A stretch of DNA of 64,000 bases from Ananas comosus (taxonomy: Eukaryota > Streptophyta > Magnoliopsida > Poales > Bromeliaceae). The translations under genes and the position numbers were made by a program. Of the stretch, positions 35,701 through 48,068 are shown piece by piece. The notes beneath the pieces are model-generated. The model was not told where the DNA came from. It did not search any database and was given only the letters and a program-made list of their open reading frames with translations. The stretch covers positions 7,469,701-7,533,700 of the forward strand of contig NC_033621.1 in NCBI RefSeq assembly GCF_001540865.1, given 5' to 3'. How positions within the stretch are numbered: position 1 is the stretch's first letter; each line of letters starts with the position of its first letter.

Positions 35701-38700
35701 ACCTCTTATTTGAGGTGTTTGGGAATAAATTGGAGGTTAAGGGGTTGTTCCACCCGTTAACTCCCAACCAAATACTAGCTAGGGGTATATTAGAAATAAG
35801 TTGGAACGTAAAAAGGATATTTTTAATATTAGCTTTCTAAGAGGGGTAAATCGAAAAGTCGAAAACTTTTCAGAGGTATATAAGCAATTGCCCCTTTAAA
35901 AAATTAATAGCCCTAAAGGCATGTTTGATTAATACTTGAAATAGAAATAGTAAACAGGATTGAATTGTATTAAAATAAAAGAATAAAATATAAAATAGAG
36001 TGATGAATTATCTAAAAATATTTAATTTATTATTAAGAAATCAGAATGAACATCTATAACTTAGAAAAAGAGTTTCGTTTAATAGAGAGAAGAGTGATGA
36101 AGGAAAATAAAATTGAGGTGTTCGTAAGAGGGGGCTTTGAATGGTTTATTTTGAAATAAGTAACAAGGAATTCAACGTCGGATTGGGTCATAAATAAATT
36201 AGGTTATCCCCAATCCAGAGAGGAATGAGAATCAGAATATAATTTCTGTAAAATAAATAATAATTATCAGAATAAATTTTAATCATGCTGATTTCAGAGT
36301 CTAAAATAGGTGAACCAAACAAGCACTAAATCTATTTTAGAAGATCCCAAAAGTTCTTTATATTTTTTAAAATCATCGCCGTAGGTCAGGTACCAAAAAT
36401 ATTAGTGATTAAAAAATATTCCACATTTGATAGTTATTGATTTGTTCTTTGGTTATCTTAGAAGGTTAATTCTTAAAAAGTTTGTTCATTAATTAATATA
36501 TTGCACGCGTGTTAGTTAGTAACTTTGCCTTTTAAGTTGAGTATTATTTGGACGTTTTGGAATACTATTTTTATGGACTATTTATATATGTAGAGTATAC
36601 TGATTAATTTATACATATAGTTCAAAATGTCTGCTTAGTTTGCCCTTGTGGCAATAAATTATGGAAATATTTTTCTTGGGAGACATAGTATATATATTTT
36701 TTTTAGAAAGTGTGACATTTAAAATTTTAAATTTAAATTTTTTTAATAATAATTAGCTGCCACGTGTCGATCATGAAATTCTATCTATATCTATACTATA
36801 TATAAAAGTGTATAGAAATTCCGATAATGACAGACGAAATTCAAAAAGGAATAAAAGAATATTCTCTATTATTTTCTACGAACGGTATGATCACTTAATT
36901 AAAAAAATTTCAAATAAAAACGAACGGTTATGATTAATCTGTTAAAAATAGCATTCTTATTCAATATAGATATTATAAATATTTTCTAATAAAATATAAC
37001 ATATGAATTTATAATTATAAATTTTTAAATAAATATAATGTGCAAATTTATATTAATTTAAAATAATTAAAATAATTATTACGTGTATTTATACGTACAC
37101 TCAACTCAACTAGTAGATATAAATAATATGGGCATGTTGTGTACATGCAGTTGTTTTTTTTTTTTTTTTTTCTGTGAAAAGTTCGTTATTGAACGGCTGT
37201 TTAAGTATCAGTCGTATGATGATGAGTGATGACATGTGAGCCAATGGGTGGGTCCCGCCAGTTTAAACGTCATGATAGTTGGGCAATTGGTGGTGCAGCA
37301 TTTTAGGGCAATGGAGCTCCAGTTGGAGACGTTGTTCTTGGGGGTGGGCATCATGGATCGATTCCTAAGCAGAGGATACTTCAAGAGCATAAGGAACCTG
37401 CAGCTGCTGGGAGTGGCTTCGATCACTCTCTCCACCAGAATTGAAGAGAACCAGCCCTACAACAGGTTCGTTAACTAATTTCCTTCTCATAGCCCTACTA
37501 CCACATCTTCTTCTTTCCTGTTGCTTTTCTGGTACTGTTGTCAATGTCTAAACGTAATTGCTGTAAAGCCTATATCTGCATCATACAGTGTAATCTTCAT
37601 TGGGTAGAAATTAGAGAATAACCTCATCTTAGAGTCAAAAGAAAATCTCCATTACTTGATGCTTTACCTGCGTCCCCTGTATACTGTAGTTCTTATTTAG
37701 GCGGCAATCACATTGCTCTCTTAGAGTAACTCCCACCTCAACATGTCTTGCCTGAATTCCAATTTTTGTTCCACAATCAACGAAGAAAGAGAATATTATA
37801 AAACTCATGATCTTGTATAACAGTTATTGATCATCATTCTCTCCAATTGACTTGTAGCAAATTAATGTGATCAATTGGTAGATTATTAGTTCATCATTGC
37901 AATGCTGCGTTAACTATTAACTTCTCCCACACATTTTTTGCAAGGCTCAAAGCCAAAGTTGTTTCATCTCTTTGAGGGCTATCGTGAAATTATCTACCTT
38001 AAATTGTACTTTGAATCATTTACACTTGGAATCCAAAGACTCCCTGGTAATAACTGGTAATGTTGATGAATGATGTTTGCGACTTAACAGAAAATGGCAA
38101 ATTGTCTGCATCAATCCCTCCTTTCAGGCAATTTATCCCTGCAATTGGAGTATCAACATTGATTGATAGTTCAGTATTGTTGAGAAAACAAAACAAAATT
38201 GCAATCCACTACAGTATGATGCAAAAAAAAAACAAAAAAAAAAAAAACCTGATAAATCAAATGCTGTAGCAGCATACGGCAGAGAACCTTCAAAGTGGGG
38301 AACAACATCTACAGCAGGAGCGAAGTAGTAGCTATGGAGTGGGTGATTCAGGAGGTCCTCGACTTCCAATGCTTCCTCCCCACAACACACCACTTCCTCT
38401 GGTAAGAAACCATCATTCTACAAAACAACATCGATCAATGTTCGCATACCTATTAATTTTGCATGTTTCTTTTTCCTTTTTTTAAAAAATTTTTGACAGG
38501 TTTTATTTGAAAGCTGCGGGAGCAGACAGAAAAGTGGAGGACCTGTCAAGGTATCTGGCTGTTCTTTCCCTTCGTGACCATGAGAGGCTCTCCTTCTGGC
38601 CCTCCACTGTTGCAGCTGGCTTAGTCATCCTTGCTTGCCTCGCAACCAACCGCGACTCCTCGTGCCATACGGTCATGGAGGTATTCTTAACCTCCATCTT

Positions 38701-38979
38701 TTAAACACGTTATACCATTTACCATTGTGATACCAATAAACGGGCATAAATTTTCAGAACTTGGGTCCACATAATCTACAGTTTCTGAAGTAGAATTCTA
38801 ATTGATTTAAGAATCTAATGAATGAGCACTTATGTAATTAAAGAGGAAACCTGTGTCTTGTTGCCCAGAAATTATCTAAGGTATTGAATTTTGGTATAGT
38901 ACTTGTAGTTACTCAGAATTTTTGCAACATTTGCAGACGCATGTGAGAACTAAAAATGATGATCTACCAGAATGCATAA

Positions 38980-39021
<42 letters not shown>

Positions 39022-39214
39022 TAATACATGGTTCAATGATATCTTGCGAAATCCCTATCATGTTATCACATCGAAAAGTTGAAGCACAGCAAAAAGAATA
39101 TTAACATATGCAACTTAATTTATATTTTAGACTAGAGTTTCATATTAAGTTTAAGCTTAAGGCTGCATTGGCTTTTCGCAGAGCCTCGAGTGGCTGGTCA
39201 AGTATGCGTGTTAG
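32711..39214 (+). CDS. SDS: SOLO DANCERS-type meiotic cyclin
   Basis: Seven exons with matching phases: 32711-33631, 33743-33910, 37299-37465, 38273-38401 (or from 38270), 38500-38680, 38937-38981 and 39182-39214. They total about 547 residues, close to known SDS proteins. Residues 1-310 form a low-complexity Ser/Glu-rich part with a poly-Gly run. The cyclin N box follows (residues about 315-445, with [27 protein letters not shown] and [16 protein letters not shown]). The cyclin C part spans residues about 447-547 ([46 protein letters not shown]). SDS is a meiosis-specific cyclin-like protein needed for homologue interaction and recombination, acting upstream of DMC1 in Arabidopsis and for double-strand breaks in rice. 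The reading frame is intact, so the gene is probably functional and expressed in meiocytes (inference from family). Intron 2 is 3.4 kb and carries element insertions. Confidence 0.93.
34875..35905. mobile_element. Possible MITE-like insertion in SDS intron 2
   Basis: Flanking phrases 'ggataattgtccatatacc' (34881) and, inverted, 'ggcaattgcttatatacc' (about 35892) form imperfect inverted ends. Inside are AT-rich runs of 'aaatttaaa' and a palindromic GC block at 35625-35770 with repeated 'ggtggggttagctaatccc'-like text. No coding is visible and no target duplication was resolved. Confidence 0.45.
36790..37113 (+). mobile_element. Possible non-autonomous Helitron in SDS intron 2
   Basis: The 5' end TCTATACTATATATAAAAG is preceded by A. 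The 3' end ...CAACTAG is followed by T, as expected for A|T insertion. A weak hairpin (GTGTA...TACAC) lies about 10 nt before the 3' end. The element is about 324 bp and non-coding. The termini fit plant Helitrons, but the hairpin is imperfect. Confidence 0.5.
38982..39017 (+). repeat. (TC)n microsatellite at SDS exon 6 donor
   Basis: A run of about 18 TC units starts inside the 5' splice site (AAAG|GTCTCT). The splice donor is therefore formed by the start of the microsatellite. Confidence 0.85.
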
Positions 39215-40150
39215 CACTGCAACTCTGAGGTCACTAACTTTTTTTCGCCTCATAGCTGCATGGTTTACAAACACTGATCAGGTATAGTGAATAATCGCCG
39301 ACTCCTTTTTATCATAAATGTTGTAGTTAATAATTGACTTGTATCAGCTTGTCAATTTCCAATTCCTTTCCGGTGGCATCCCCATGATAAGGATGTAAAG
39401 GTGCAAATTATAAGCTTACTGTAAGAAAAAAGAATATGCTTGTTTGTTATTCTTTGGGGTTAACTAAAACAGGTGTAGGGTTACAAGTGCACTTTACCTG
39501 CTTATGATTCAATGTACTAGTTCTCTTCCGTCGGGAAAATTTAAAAAATTCACCATACTTCTTTTAGGCAGTGTATAGTTGGAGAGTTGGGTGGGGATGC
39601 ATGGTAATAAATATCACAATTATCCCACTAAAAACTGCAGGAGATGTCGAACTCCAAGCTGGGATTGATCGAGTTCCTACCATACATGGGATAATAGGAT
39701 AACAATTCTTTGGGAGACGGTTAAAATTATAATGGGATAGCAATTTCATAGGATAGATGGAAATGCATTATATTTATGTACGACTCTAATCCTCACTTTC
39801 CTCAGCCAAATATAAGTGGTACAGTAGCTCATAATGAAATATATATTGTTGGGTATATCAACTCCTGTCTCCAACATACAGTGCCCAAAGGAAATGGGCA
39901 AATCACAGAGTGCATCCCTTGAATCAGTACATACTGTATAGGAAAGACAAATGTATCTAACCAATCATCTTTTGGTTTCTAGTTCTGATGATAAAGTAGT
40001 GGTTGTCTGAAATTGGATATTTGAAATCTTTGATTTGTACGCAGTAATTTAGGTACACAATTTTCTTTTGAAGGGAAAAATATCTCAAAATAATTGTAAA
40101 CAAAAACAGAGTACGAAAGCAGAGTAAGCATCGTCGCTAGTATAATACTT
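39215..40150. other. SDS 3' UTR and intergenic DNA
   Basis: Follows the TAG at 39212-39214. Short open frames here have no recognisable content. Confidence 0.5.
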
Positions 40151-40161
40151 TCAAGGATGCT

Positions 40162-40328
40162 CTTTTCTTTTTTTTTTTGAGAGATATAGGTAGAATGCTA
40201 CCCGTTTCGTTTATTTTCTTTAGAAATAAACTTAGCTAGAAATGTGAATCAATTAGGATTCGAACTTGAGACCTCGGGTACCAATCACCAAGCTTTTTGT
40301 CACTTGCGCTAGGGACGGTCGGTTGCTC
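40162..40328 (-). mobile_element. tRNA-derived SINE with target duplication
   Basis: On the minus strand the element starts near 'cctagcgcaagtgacaaa', holds a pol III B-box-like GTTCGAATCC (about 40257-40266), and ends TATATCTCTC plus a poly-A tail (poly-T on plus, 40167-40178). It is flanked by an 11-bp duplication with one mismatch: TCAAGGATGCT (40151-40161) and TCAAAGATGCT (40329-40339). Both features are diagnostic of SINE retrotransposition. Confidence 0.8.
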
Positions 40329-40339
40329 TCAAAGATGCT

Positions 40340-41540
40340 GATAAATATATTTATATGTATGGTTGATGTTACAATATTTCTTCGAAATTTTACATTCATA
40401 CTGAACGAAAATCAGGGCGGCGCTTAAGCTGGAGTCAATGCTATTAAATTTTATTTCGACAATTTGTCTCGAATTAAACTAAGTTTGGTTACGTAGGCTC
40501 AAAATTGGCAATAATTTTAATGAATGCTATGTTGAATCACCTTAAGCTATAAATTGTAGTCGACAAAAAAAAAAAAAAAGGCTGTTATTTCTTTCAGTGA
40601 TTATCAATATATGGTTGAGGATGAAAATACTTTGCGCATTCATTGTATATGCCACCAACAATATTTTCTTTGACGGAGGTCAGTTAATAAAGAATCATAT
40701 AGGAGCAGTTTGGCCTTAGATTTTGAAAAAATAATTCTTACATAATTGATTTTAGTTTGAAGGATTAATTTTAGTTAAAGATTATTTGCCTGAGTCTAGC
40801 ATGAAAGCAATTTTTATAGAAAGATATTTGACAAAAAAAATTTTCTGTTTGCAATTAATATTTTTTTAGTGACTTTTATTTCAAAATTTGATGTTAAAAA
40901 TTTAAAATTTGAATCAGAATTTAAATTTTCATATTTACATTTACAATCTAAATTTAAATTTTGAAAATTTAGACTTCTAAATTTTAAATTTTAATATTTA
41001 GAATAGTAAATTTGAAAGTTAAAAGTTAAAAGTTAAAAGTTAAAAGTTAAAATTTGAAATCTACGTTTCAAGTTTAAAATTTAACATATATCATTAAAAT
41101 TTAAAATTTCAAAATTCAAATTTCAAACTTAAAAAAAATTTAAAATTTAAAATTTTAACTTTTAAAAATTTAAAATTTAAATTTAAATTTAAATCTAAAT
41201 TTAAAAATTGAAATTTAAAATATAAAGTTGTTATATTTTAACATTTTAATATTCTAAATTTTTAAAACTTAAATTTAGCATCTATGTTTGAGTAATGGCA
41301 TTTTAATATTTTAAGTTTTAAAATTTTAAATTTTAGAACCATCGAGATTCACGATTTTATTTCACTTGAATTGGTGCAGATTTGAGACGAATCTTGCTCT
41401 TCTCTGGTTCAACAACGATAGCTAATATATATATATATTTATATAATATATATATATATATATTTTATATATATATATATTAAATTTTAAATAAAATTTC
41501 AAATTCAAATTTGATTCTCCCCAATTAAAATATCTCGGAT
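40340..41540. other. AT-rich intergenic DNA
   Basis: Long runs of 'aaatttaaa' type sequence from 40850 and a TA microsatellite at 41420-41480. No gene, RNA or defined element was found. Confidence 0.55.
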
Positions 41541-41930
41541 ATTACACGGAACGATTCCAGTATTGATGTATTAGGCGTTGGCACGTACAAGTTGATCATG
41601 GGAGGTGGTCGAACTTTGTATCTTCATGATGTACTTTATACTCCAGAAATTCGGCAGAACTTATTTTCTACTCTTGTTATGCTCTAGTTAGACTTTTCGT
41701 TTAGTTTTGAGAATGATATAGTTGAGATTCATTTTGTAACACACTGAACCTTTGCAAATTGCGAGGTTCGAGTCTTTGAGCTGTATTCTGAGTTTTTCAG
41801 ATTTTTTGGAGGGTCGTTCTCGCATCCCGAGGAATATGAAATTTTATGTAGCGCTAAGGTCACCAAAGGGATGGACTTAGGCTGCCCTCGGATTGCACTC
41901 TGCACATGGTGAAATCGGTGACAGGTCGCT

Positions 41931-42070
41931 GGTTGTACCGGTACATGATTTGTACCGGTACACCTTGATGGTTGTACTGGTACACTTCTGTTTTTCTGCC
42001 AGCCCGAGCCTCGGGTTTGCATTTTTGTGGGATTTGTACTGGTACACTTTCCCGTGTACTGGTACACTTT
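41931..42070. repeat. TTGTACCGGTACAC repeat in LTR A
   Basis: Five or so copies of TTGTAC(C/T)GGTACAC, whose core GTACCGGTAC is palindromic. They lie about 200-335 bp from the LTR terminus. The other family A LTR carries a different motif (GGGACCGGTCTCTC) at this position. Confidence 0.85.
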
Positions 42071-43618
42071 GGTAGATTTTGAGCAGTTTGAATTGCAGGG
42101 GTGTTTTTGCAATTGTGGCCTTCTATCTCACCACCCACGCCCCTAGGGCTCTCCCCTGTGCTAAGATCAGTGGAGACAAGGTAAGAGAAGCTCCTCCTTG
42201 CCTTCCATTTGGATTTGATCCCCTTTTAACTTGAATTTTGGTGGATTAAACCTCTCTTTTTACTTTTTTTGCTTGTTGGAGGCTTTCCTACCATTGGAGC
42301 TTGGATTTGAAGCTTGGTTGAGGGAAGATATTTAAAGTTTGAGATCTTTGAACCTTGCTTGAAGCCTCTAAAAGGTTAGTAGTAAGATCTTTTCCTCTAG
42401 ATTTGATTTTTGAAAGTTTCTTTGAGATAGAACCCTAGAATAGAAACCTAGGGTTGAGTTTGGGCATTTTTGATTTAGGGCTTTTGGGGCTCAATCTCTT
42501 GGATTAGAATCTTCCATTAGGTTGGATTGGAAGGGTTCTAGCTCTCTTTTGGAGCTTAAGAAGAGATTTTTTCGTTGAAGGTGAGTTTTGGCCCTTTTTC
42601 TTGAGACGGTTAAAGATCGAGCTAAGGATTGTTCGTAACGTTCGTTTCTCTCTTCTTTCCTTACCTTTAGGGTGTTAGAGGACTTGGGGACAACTTCGTT
42701 TGAGCTTACGAAGGGTTCCGAAACGGTTCGGTGGGTTTGACCTAGCCACACAATGAGAAAATCTCATTTATGATGATTCGAGTATCGTAAAAGAAGAAAG
42801 CATGCATAATCATGTTAAATGTAATATTTATGAATTTTAGAATGTTTAAAATGCCTATGTTACATATATTGTATTTTCGGACCTCTATGAAGTAGAGAAC
42901 CTGCATGTGAGGCTTATGTGTGCATTAGCATTCTTATGGGAGACTTGGGTTCCTATTTATATAGTAGTATTGATATATGTAAAGTGCCATTGGACTTAAA
43001 CCCTAGTTGGACATGGAACTATTATAATGCCATAAAGGGGCATTGGACTAGATTGGCATACGAATTAGAGAGCTAATGTCATTAAGTGACATTGAGCTTA
43101 GGTTATGGTGTACCTAACGGATAGGGCCATTGAGAGAATTGGAACATGCTTGAACATCGAAATGTCTAAGTGTCATAAAGGGGCACTAGACTTAGTGAAT
43201 GTTGGGACTTCACATTGTGACCTAGAGTTAGATCATTGAGATGCTAGTGACTATTACCATGTTAGAGATATGAGGATTGGGTACTTGAGACGAAGTTTAC
43301 GCTTGCTTGCCGTTTGTGCTCATTCGCACATGCTTGTGAGGGTCGCTCCCTACAAGCCGGCACTCCGGAGTTGACCTACGCGACTTATGCTCGCTTGTGC
43401 GGTATCGAGAAACCTACGGGGTCGGGAGGGATAGATTCATTCCTAGAGTGGGAATGCTGGAGCTACCACCGACACTTAGATAGCACAAGCTGGACTACAT
43501 TTATGTAGGTCCTAGAACATGATTAAACAATGACATTGAATCGGGAAATGACAATCAGTACTAGATAGGCTTACTAGTTTGATTACCTTGACATGCTTAT
43601 AGCATAGTGTTGGGACTT

Positions 43619-44127
43619 CACTATAACAAAAACGATTTATGGCGACACTTTTAAATATAGGTATATATCAAAAAAGTGCTGCTAGCTAAAATTACTGACA
43701 CTTTTAAAAAGTGTTGCTATATGTGGGGTCGCTAGGTATATAGTGACAGTTAAAGAGTGTCGCTATAACCTAAAAGAGTGCTGCTAATTTACCAATAACT
43801 TATTTAAGCATTTAGCAACCGCCGAAACTCTATCTCGTTGGCTGCGGTGGCGGAGGAGGACGACAGGAATGGCTCTTCGTCTAGAATTTCAGTGGATTGA
43901 GAGAAGAAAATATGGTAATTGATTTTTCTTTTTTTTTTTCTTTTCTATTTGTAATCGGGTCAAATGGACTGGGTGTGGTGGGTTGAGTAGAGTAATCTTT
44001 TATTTTTGGTTGAATTGAGCTTTATATTTAGGCATTAGTAGATGTTTTTTTAAGTTTTAGCATAAATGAGACACTTACTCAAAAGTGTCCTAAACATGTG
44101 TCCCTATAACCTAATTCTGTTGTAGTG
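43619..44127. mobile_element. CACTA MITE nested inside solo LTR
   Basis: It begins CACTATAACAAAAACG and ends ATTCTGTTGTAGTG, the inverted CACTA terminus, with a perfect 3-bp CTT duplication on both sides. The sub-terminal phrases 'gcgacacttttaaa' and 'agtgtcgctata' recur inverted, as in CACTA/CMC MITEs. It is 509 bp with no transposase. Confidence 0.92.
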
Positions 44128-44456
44128 CTTGTAGTATACATGATAGTCTTATTTGTTACATCGTAGTATTCTTGGCCGCCATGATAGAGCATATTCATCA
44201 TATATTGATACAGTGGATCATGATACTTACTTGCTCGTTATGTTGGGACATATTAGTTATGCTTGGACATACTTCATTTTGATAAAGTAGATGTACAATA
44301 CATTGACATCATGTTTATTTGCGACATAGTAGCTTAGCATTTTAATTATGCTTTCATAAATGTAATTTATTTATTATTATTGTTGCTTTTTGGACTTACC
44401 ATTTTCTTTTGGGGCTTAGTGGTGCATTGAGCTGAGGTCAGTAATTGCCCACTGGG

Positions 44457-44475
44457 AACTATAAATTATAGTTCT
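44457..44475 (+). promoter_or_regulatory. Palindromic TATA core of LTR A (nested copy)
   Basis: GAACTATAAATTATAGTTC, a perfect palindrome about the centre, preceded by CCCACTGG and followed by TCACGCCCTC. It is equivalent to the site at 19112-19130. Confidence 0.55.
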
Positions 44476-47400
44476 CACGCCCTCTGATTTATGTCTTATT
44501 TCAGAGCCTTCCACGCCGGGAGAGGCTAGGGACCGCGGAAAGGATATTGCCTCGAGTTAGCTGCTTCGAGGGACGCGTCGATAGGTAGTCTACCTCTCGT
44601 TGTTTCCTTTTTGGAGAGGTTGAGAGTTTTACCGATGTATAGAGACTACCCCTTTTTGTACCTTCTTGGAGATGATTATTGTACCTCTTTATGCTTACTT
44701 TTAGTAGATTATTTTACCTTCCTTCTCTTGTTGTTAGTATTTAGTTGTTACACTTGCTCTGATATCTCTAGTTGTAGATCATCTCTTGCTTCTTTTTTCG
44801 TTGTTGTTGTAGACGCCTTATATGTGCAGACATATGGCGGGTCTGGGCGCGCTACCGGGAGGGCCTCTGCCGTCCCTGGGGCGTGACACATCTTGTAACT
44901 ATTTATCATGGAAGAGGTTTTATTTTAAATGGTTTTATGATTTTAGACATTGATTATTATAATAATGATAGTGGTTCATTGTTCTTGCTATCTTTTGTCG
45001 AGAATGATCACAATGTTTCAATTAAATGGCATGCACGTCTTAGTCATATTGGGCAGGATAGAATGACTAAATTAGTTAGAGACAGGCTATTGAGCTCACT
45101 CACTAGAGTCGACCTGCCCACATGTGAATATTGTCTAGTGGAAAAAGCGACTCGAAAATTATTTAATAAAGCTTGTAGGGCAGAATTTTCTTTACAATTG
45201 ATCCATTCTGACATTTGTGGCCCAATCAGTGTGAGGGCAAGACATGGTGCTTTTTACTTCATCATATTTATAGATAACCATATGCGCTTCAGTCATATTT
45301 GCCTGATCTCCTATGGGTCTGAAGCATTAGATTATTTTAGACGTTACATTAATGAGGTTGAGAATCAGTTAGATATGAAAATTAAAATCTTAAGAACTGA
45401 TCGAGGCCACTAGTATCTATCTAAACAATTCAATGAATTGTGTGATGAAAAGGGAATAATCAGATAGCTGACAATTCCTGGCATTACGCAGCAAAATGGC
45501 GTAGTTGAGAGAAGAAATCGCACCTTACTAGACATGGTTAGGTCAATGATGGCGCAAGAAAATTTGCCTATCTCCTTTTGGGGAGACACATTGTTAACTG
45601 CTGCTTGCATTTTTAATCGTGTACCCTCCAAGACAGTATCTTCCAATCCTTAGAAATTATGGACAGACAGGAAACCAAATTTGGAGCACCTGTGTCATTC
45701 GGGTTCGGCAGCTTATGTACATGACACTTCTCACAAGCATGGTAAGTTAGGTTCTAGAGGGAAGAAATATATCTTCATAAGATACCCTGAGCACTCTAAA
45801 AGATACGTGTTCATTGGAAAGCAACCGGATGAAAGTTTGACTGAGATTAAGTCACGAAATATGAATTTCTCGAGCAGGATTTTTCTTATAGAAGTGAGGT
45901 TCAAAATGAAATAGAGTTTCATGAGATGGATGACTCTAGTATTGGCGCTTCTATTCATTCAGTTGACGTAGAGGAAGCGACTCCGATACCTTCTGGGGAT
46001 AGTGGGAGCGACTTATCTTTAGATAAGGAACCTTAATTTTATAGGAGTACACGTGTCGATGTTCCCCGTCGTCGTTTTGAGATTGAGGGGGAAGCTTTCG
46101 TAATTACTGCACATGATGATGATGAGCCTAGGTCTTTCCAATAGGCTCTCACATCACCTACTCATAAGGAATGGGTGGATGCAATGGTGTAGGAAATAGA
46201 ATCGATGAAGTCAAATCATATCTGGAACATGGTTAACTTGCCACCAAGGTACAAAACTATCGAGAATAAATAGGTCTTAAGATTAAGTGCAAGGTAGATG
46301 GTTCAATCGATAGGTATAAGGCTCGCCTAGTAGCAAAAGGTTTTACCCAACGAGAAGGCGTTGATTACGAGGAAACCTTCTCTCCTGTCGTAAGGTTTGC
46401 TTCGATCGCCTAATTTTGGCTATTGTTGCATATTTGGGTTTGGAACTTTACCAAATGGATGTTAAAACTGCATTTCTCAATAGAGAACTAGATGAGGAGA
46501 TCTATATAGATCAGCCTGTTGGCTTCTCTATAAAGGGTGAGGAGTATAAAGTTTGTAAACTCTAATGATCCATATATGGATTGAAGCAGTCCTTCAAACA
46601 GTGCTACATTCAATTTCATCGAGCCATCACTGAAGATGGATTTACGATAATTGAAAAAAATCACTGTGTGTATGTTTAATGGTCCAAAAGATTTTTTCTA
46701 ATCCTTTCCTTATATGTTGATGGCATCTTATTGGCTGTGAATAATAAGGAAATGATTGTCGCCACTTAGACGTGGTTGTCCTCTAATTTTGAGATGAAGA
46801 ATATGGGAGAAGCGAATTATGTGCTCGGAGTCAAGATCCTACGAAATCGTTCAAAAAAACTTTTAGGTTTCTCTCAAGAGACTTACTAAGAAAAGTTTTA
46901 GAACGATTTCAGATGCACAATTGCAAACCCATTGACACTCCTATTGCTAAAAGTGAGAGTCTGAACCTTAAACAGTGCCCTAAAACTTCTGAAGAGAAAA
47001 ATAAGATGAATCGGGTTTCATATACCAATGCGGTCAGGAGCCTGATGTATGCTATGATGTGTACTCGGCCTGATATATGCTATGCCGTGGGCCTGGTTAG
47101 CCAATTTCGGTCCAATCCGGGATTGGACCATTGAAATGCTGTTAAGAGGATACTTTGTTATCTCAGAGGTACGGTAGATTATGTGCTTTGCTATCAATGT
47201 ACGGATTTATGCCTCATCAGTTATAGCGATACGGATTGGGCTGGTGACCTAGATGAGCGTAAGTCGACCTCAGGATATGCATTCTTGCTTGATAATGGTG
47301 CTATATCTTGGAGTAGTAAGAAACAGACTTGTGTAGCTCTATCTACCATGGAGGCGTGTTCTGTAGCGGCTCAAGAGGCTATCTGGTTGAGGAGGTTCTT

Positions 47401-47672
47401 TCAAGATCTTGGGGTTGTCACTTGTGCTTCTGTTCCTGTGACGATCTATTGTGATAGTATGGCAGCGATTGCATGCTCGAAAGACCCAAAATATCATGGC
47501 AAGACTAAGCACATTAACTTAAAGTATCACTTTTTTTGTGAGGCAGTGGCGCAGAAGGAAATAATCCTAGAATACATTTCTACGAGTCACATAGTTGCAG
47601 ATCCTCTGACTAAGCCTATTGTTAGAGAATTCTTTTTGGCTCGTGTTAAAGCTCTTGGACTTCGTAGGATTT

Positions 47673-47967
47673 GATTGTGTAGACAGTTGATTATTTTTAG
47701 CCATTTTTTATAATATTTTTTATTATTTAATTATAAATTATTCTTTTGGCAAAGATATTTGGTAAGATTAGCACACATACATATATTTCATATATTGTTG
47801 TAGAACAGATTGATAGTATGTCGCAAACTAATAATCCCTCTCACACGAGCAATCATTCTTTTCGGCGCTGTAGAGAGCGAGCGAAAATTGAGGCATTAAT
47901 GGAAGACGCCTTGGTTGGCATCAAGATGAGGTCATTAGCGAGACGGCATACGAATAGGCCGATGATT
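47673..47967 (+). mobile_element. Copia 3' internal region, first part
   Basis: Non-coding DNA after the RNase H stop. From about 47865 (GTAGAGAGCGAGCG, then ATTGAGGCATTAAT) it matches inverted 14682-14570. The match stops at the N at 47968. Confidence 0.7.
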
Positions 47968-48068
47968 NCTCTCATAGAATTTGTCTTTGATACATAACCA
48001 AAGCCTTAGGCTATGTTCGAGCCTGCAAAGACCATGTTTCTTTTACCCACAGCTTGCCAATATGCAAT
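47968..48068. other. N and 100 bp of unplaced sequence
   Basis: After the N the sequence no longer follows the copia 3' region seen at 13782-14682. That region resumes only at 51748. The 100 bases have no recognisable identity, so the N may mark a gap or misjoin. Confidence 0.5.

Larger units (their letters stand above)
41735..44888 (+). mobile_element. Solo LTR, family A, nested in copia
   Basis: It starts TGTAACACACTGAACC and ends GGGGCGTGACA. The flanks CATTT (41730-41734) and CATCT (44889-44893) are an imperfect 5-bp target duplication. The copia reading resumes across it (…VEIH / LVTIYHG…). It is the inverted relative of 18686-21390. The extra length is due to the CACTA element at 43619-44127. 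Confidence 0.9.
41545..47672 (+). pseudogene. Decayed Ty1/copia pol, split by nested insertion
   Basis: The reading begins with a GAG-pre-integrase piece (GGGRTLYLHDVLYTPEIRQN) at 41545-41734. It resumes after the nested LTR at 44889 with WHARLSHIGQDRM and the knuckle-like CEYCLVEKAT. The integrase core follows with its three acidic positions recognisable (HSDICGP, LRTDRG, NGVVERRNRT) but with two stops. RT is scrambled by stops and frameshifts (QMDVKTAFLNRELDEEIYID, SIYGLKQ), and the YVDD box reads YVDG. RNase H is the best-preserved part (YSDTDWAGD, STSGYAFLLDNGAISWSSKKQ, DSMAAIACSKDP, HINLKYHF, ADPLTK), ending at a stop at 47672. The element cannot be autonomous. Confidence 0.9.

Noticed and set aside
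40200..40330. Possible tRNA gene suggested by a B-box-like GTTCGAATC
   Set aside because: There is no cloverleaf, and the target duplication and A tail show it is a SINE.
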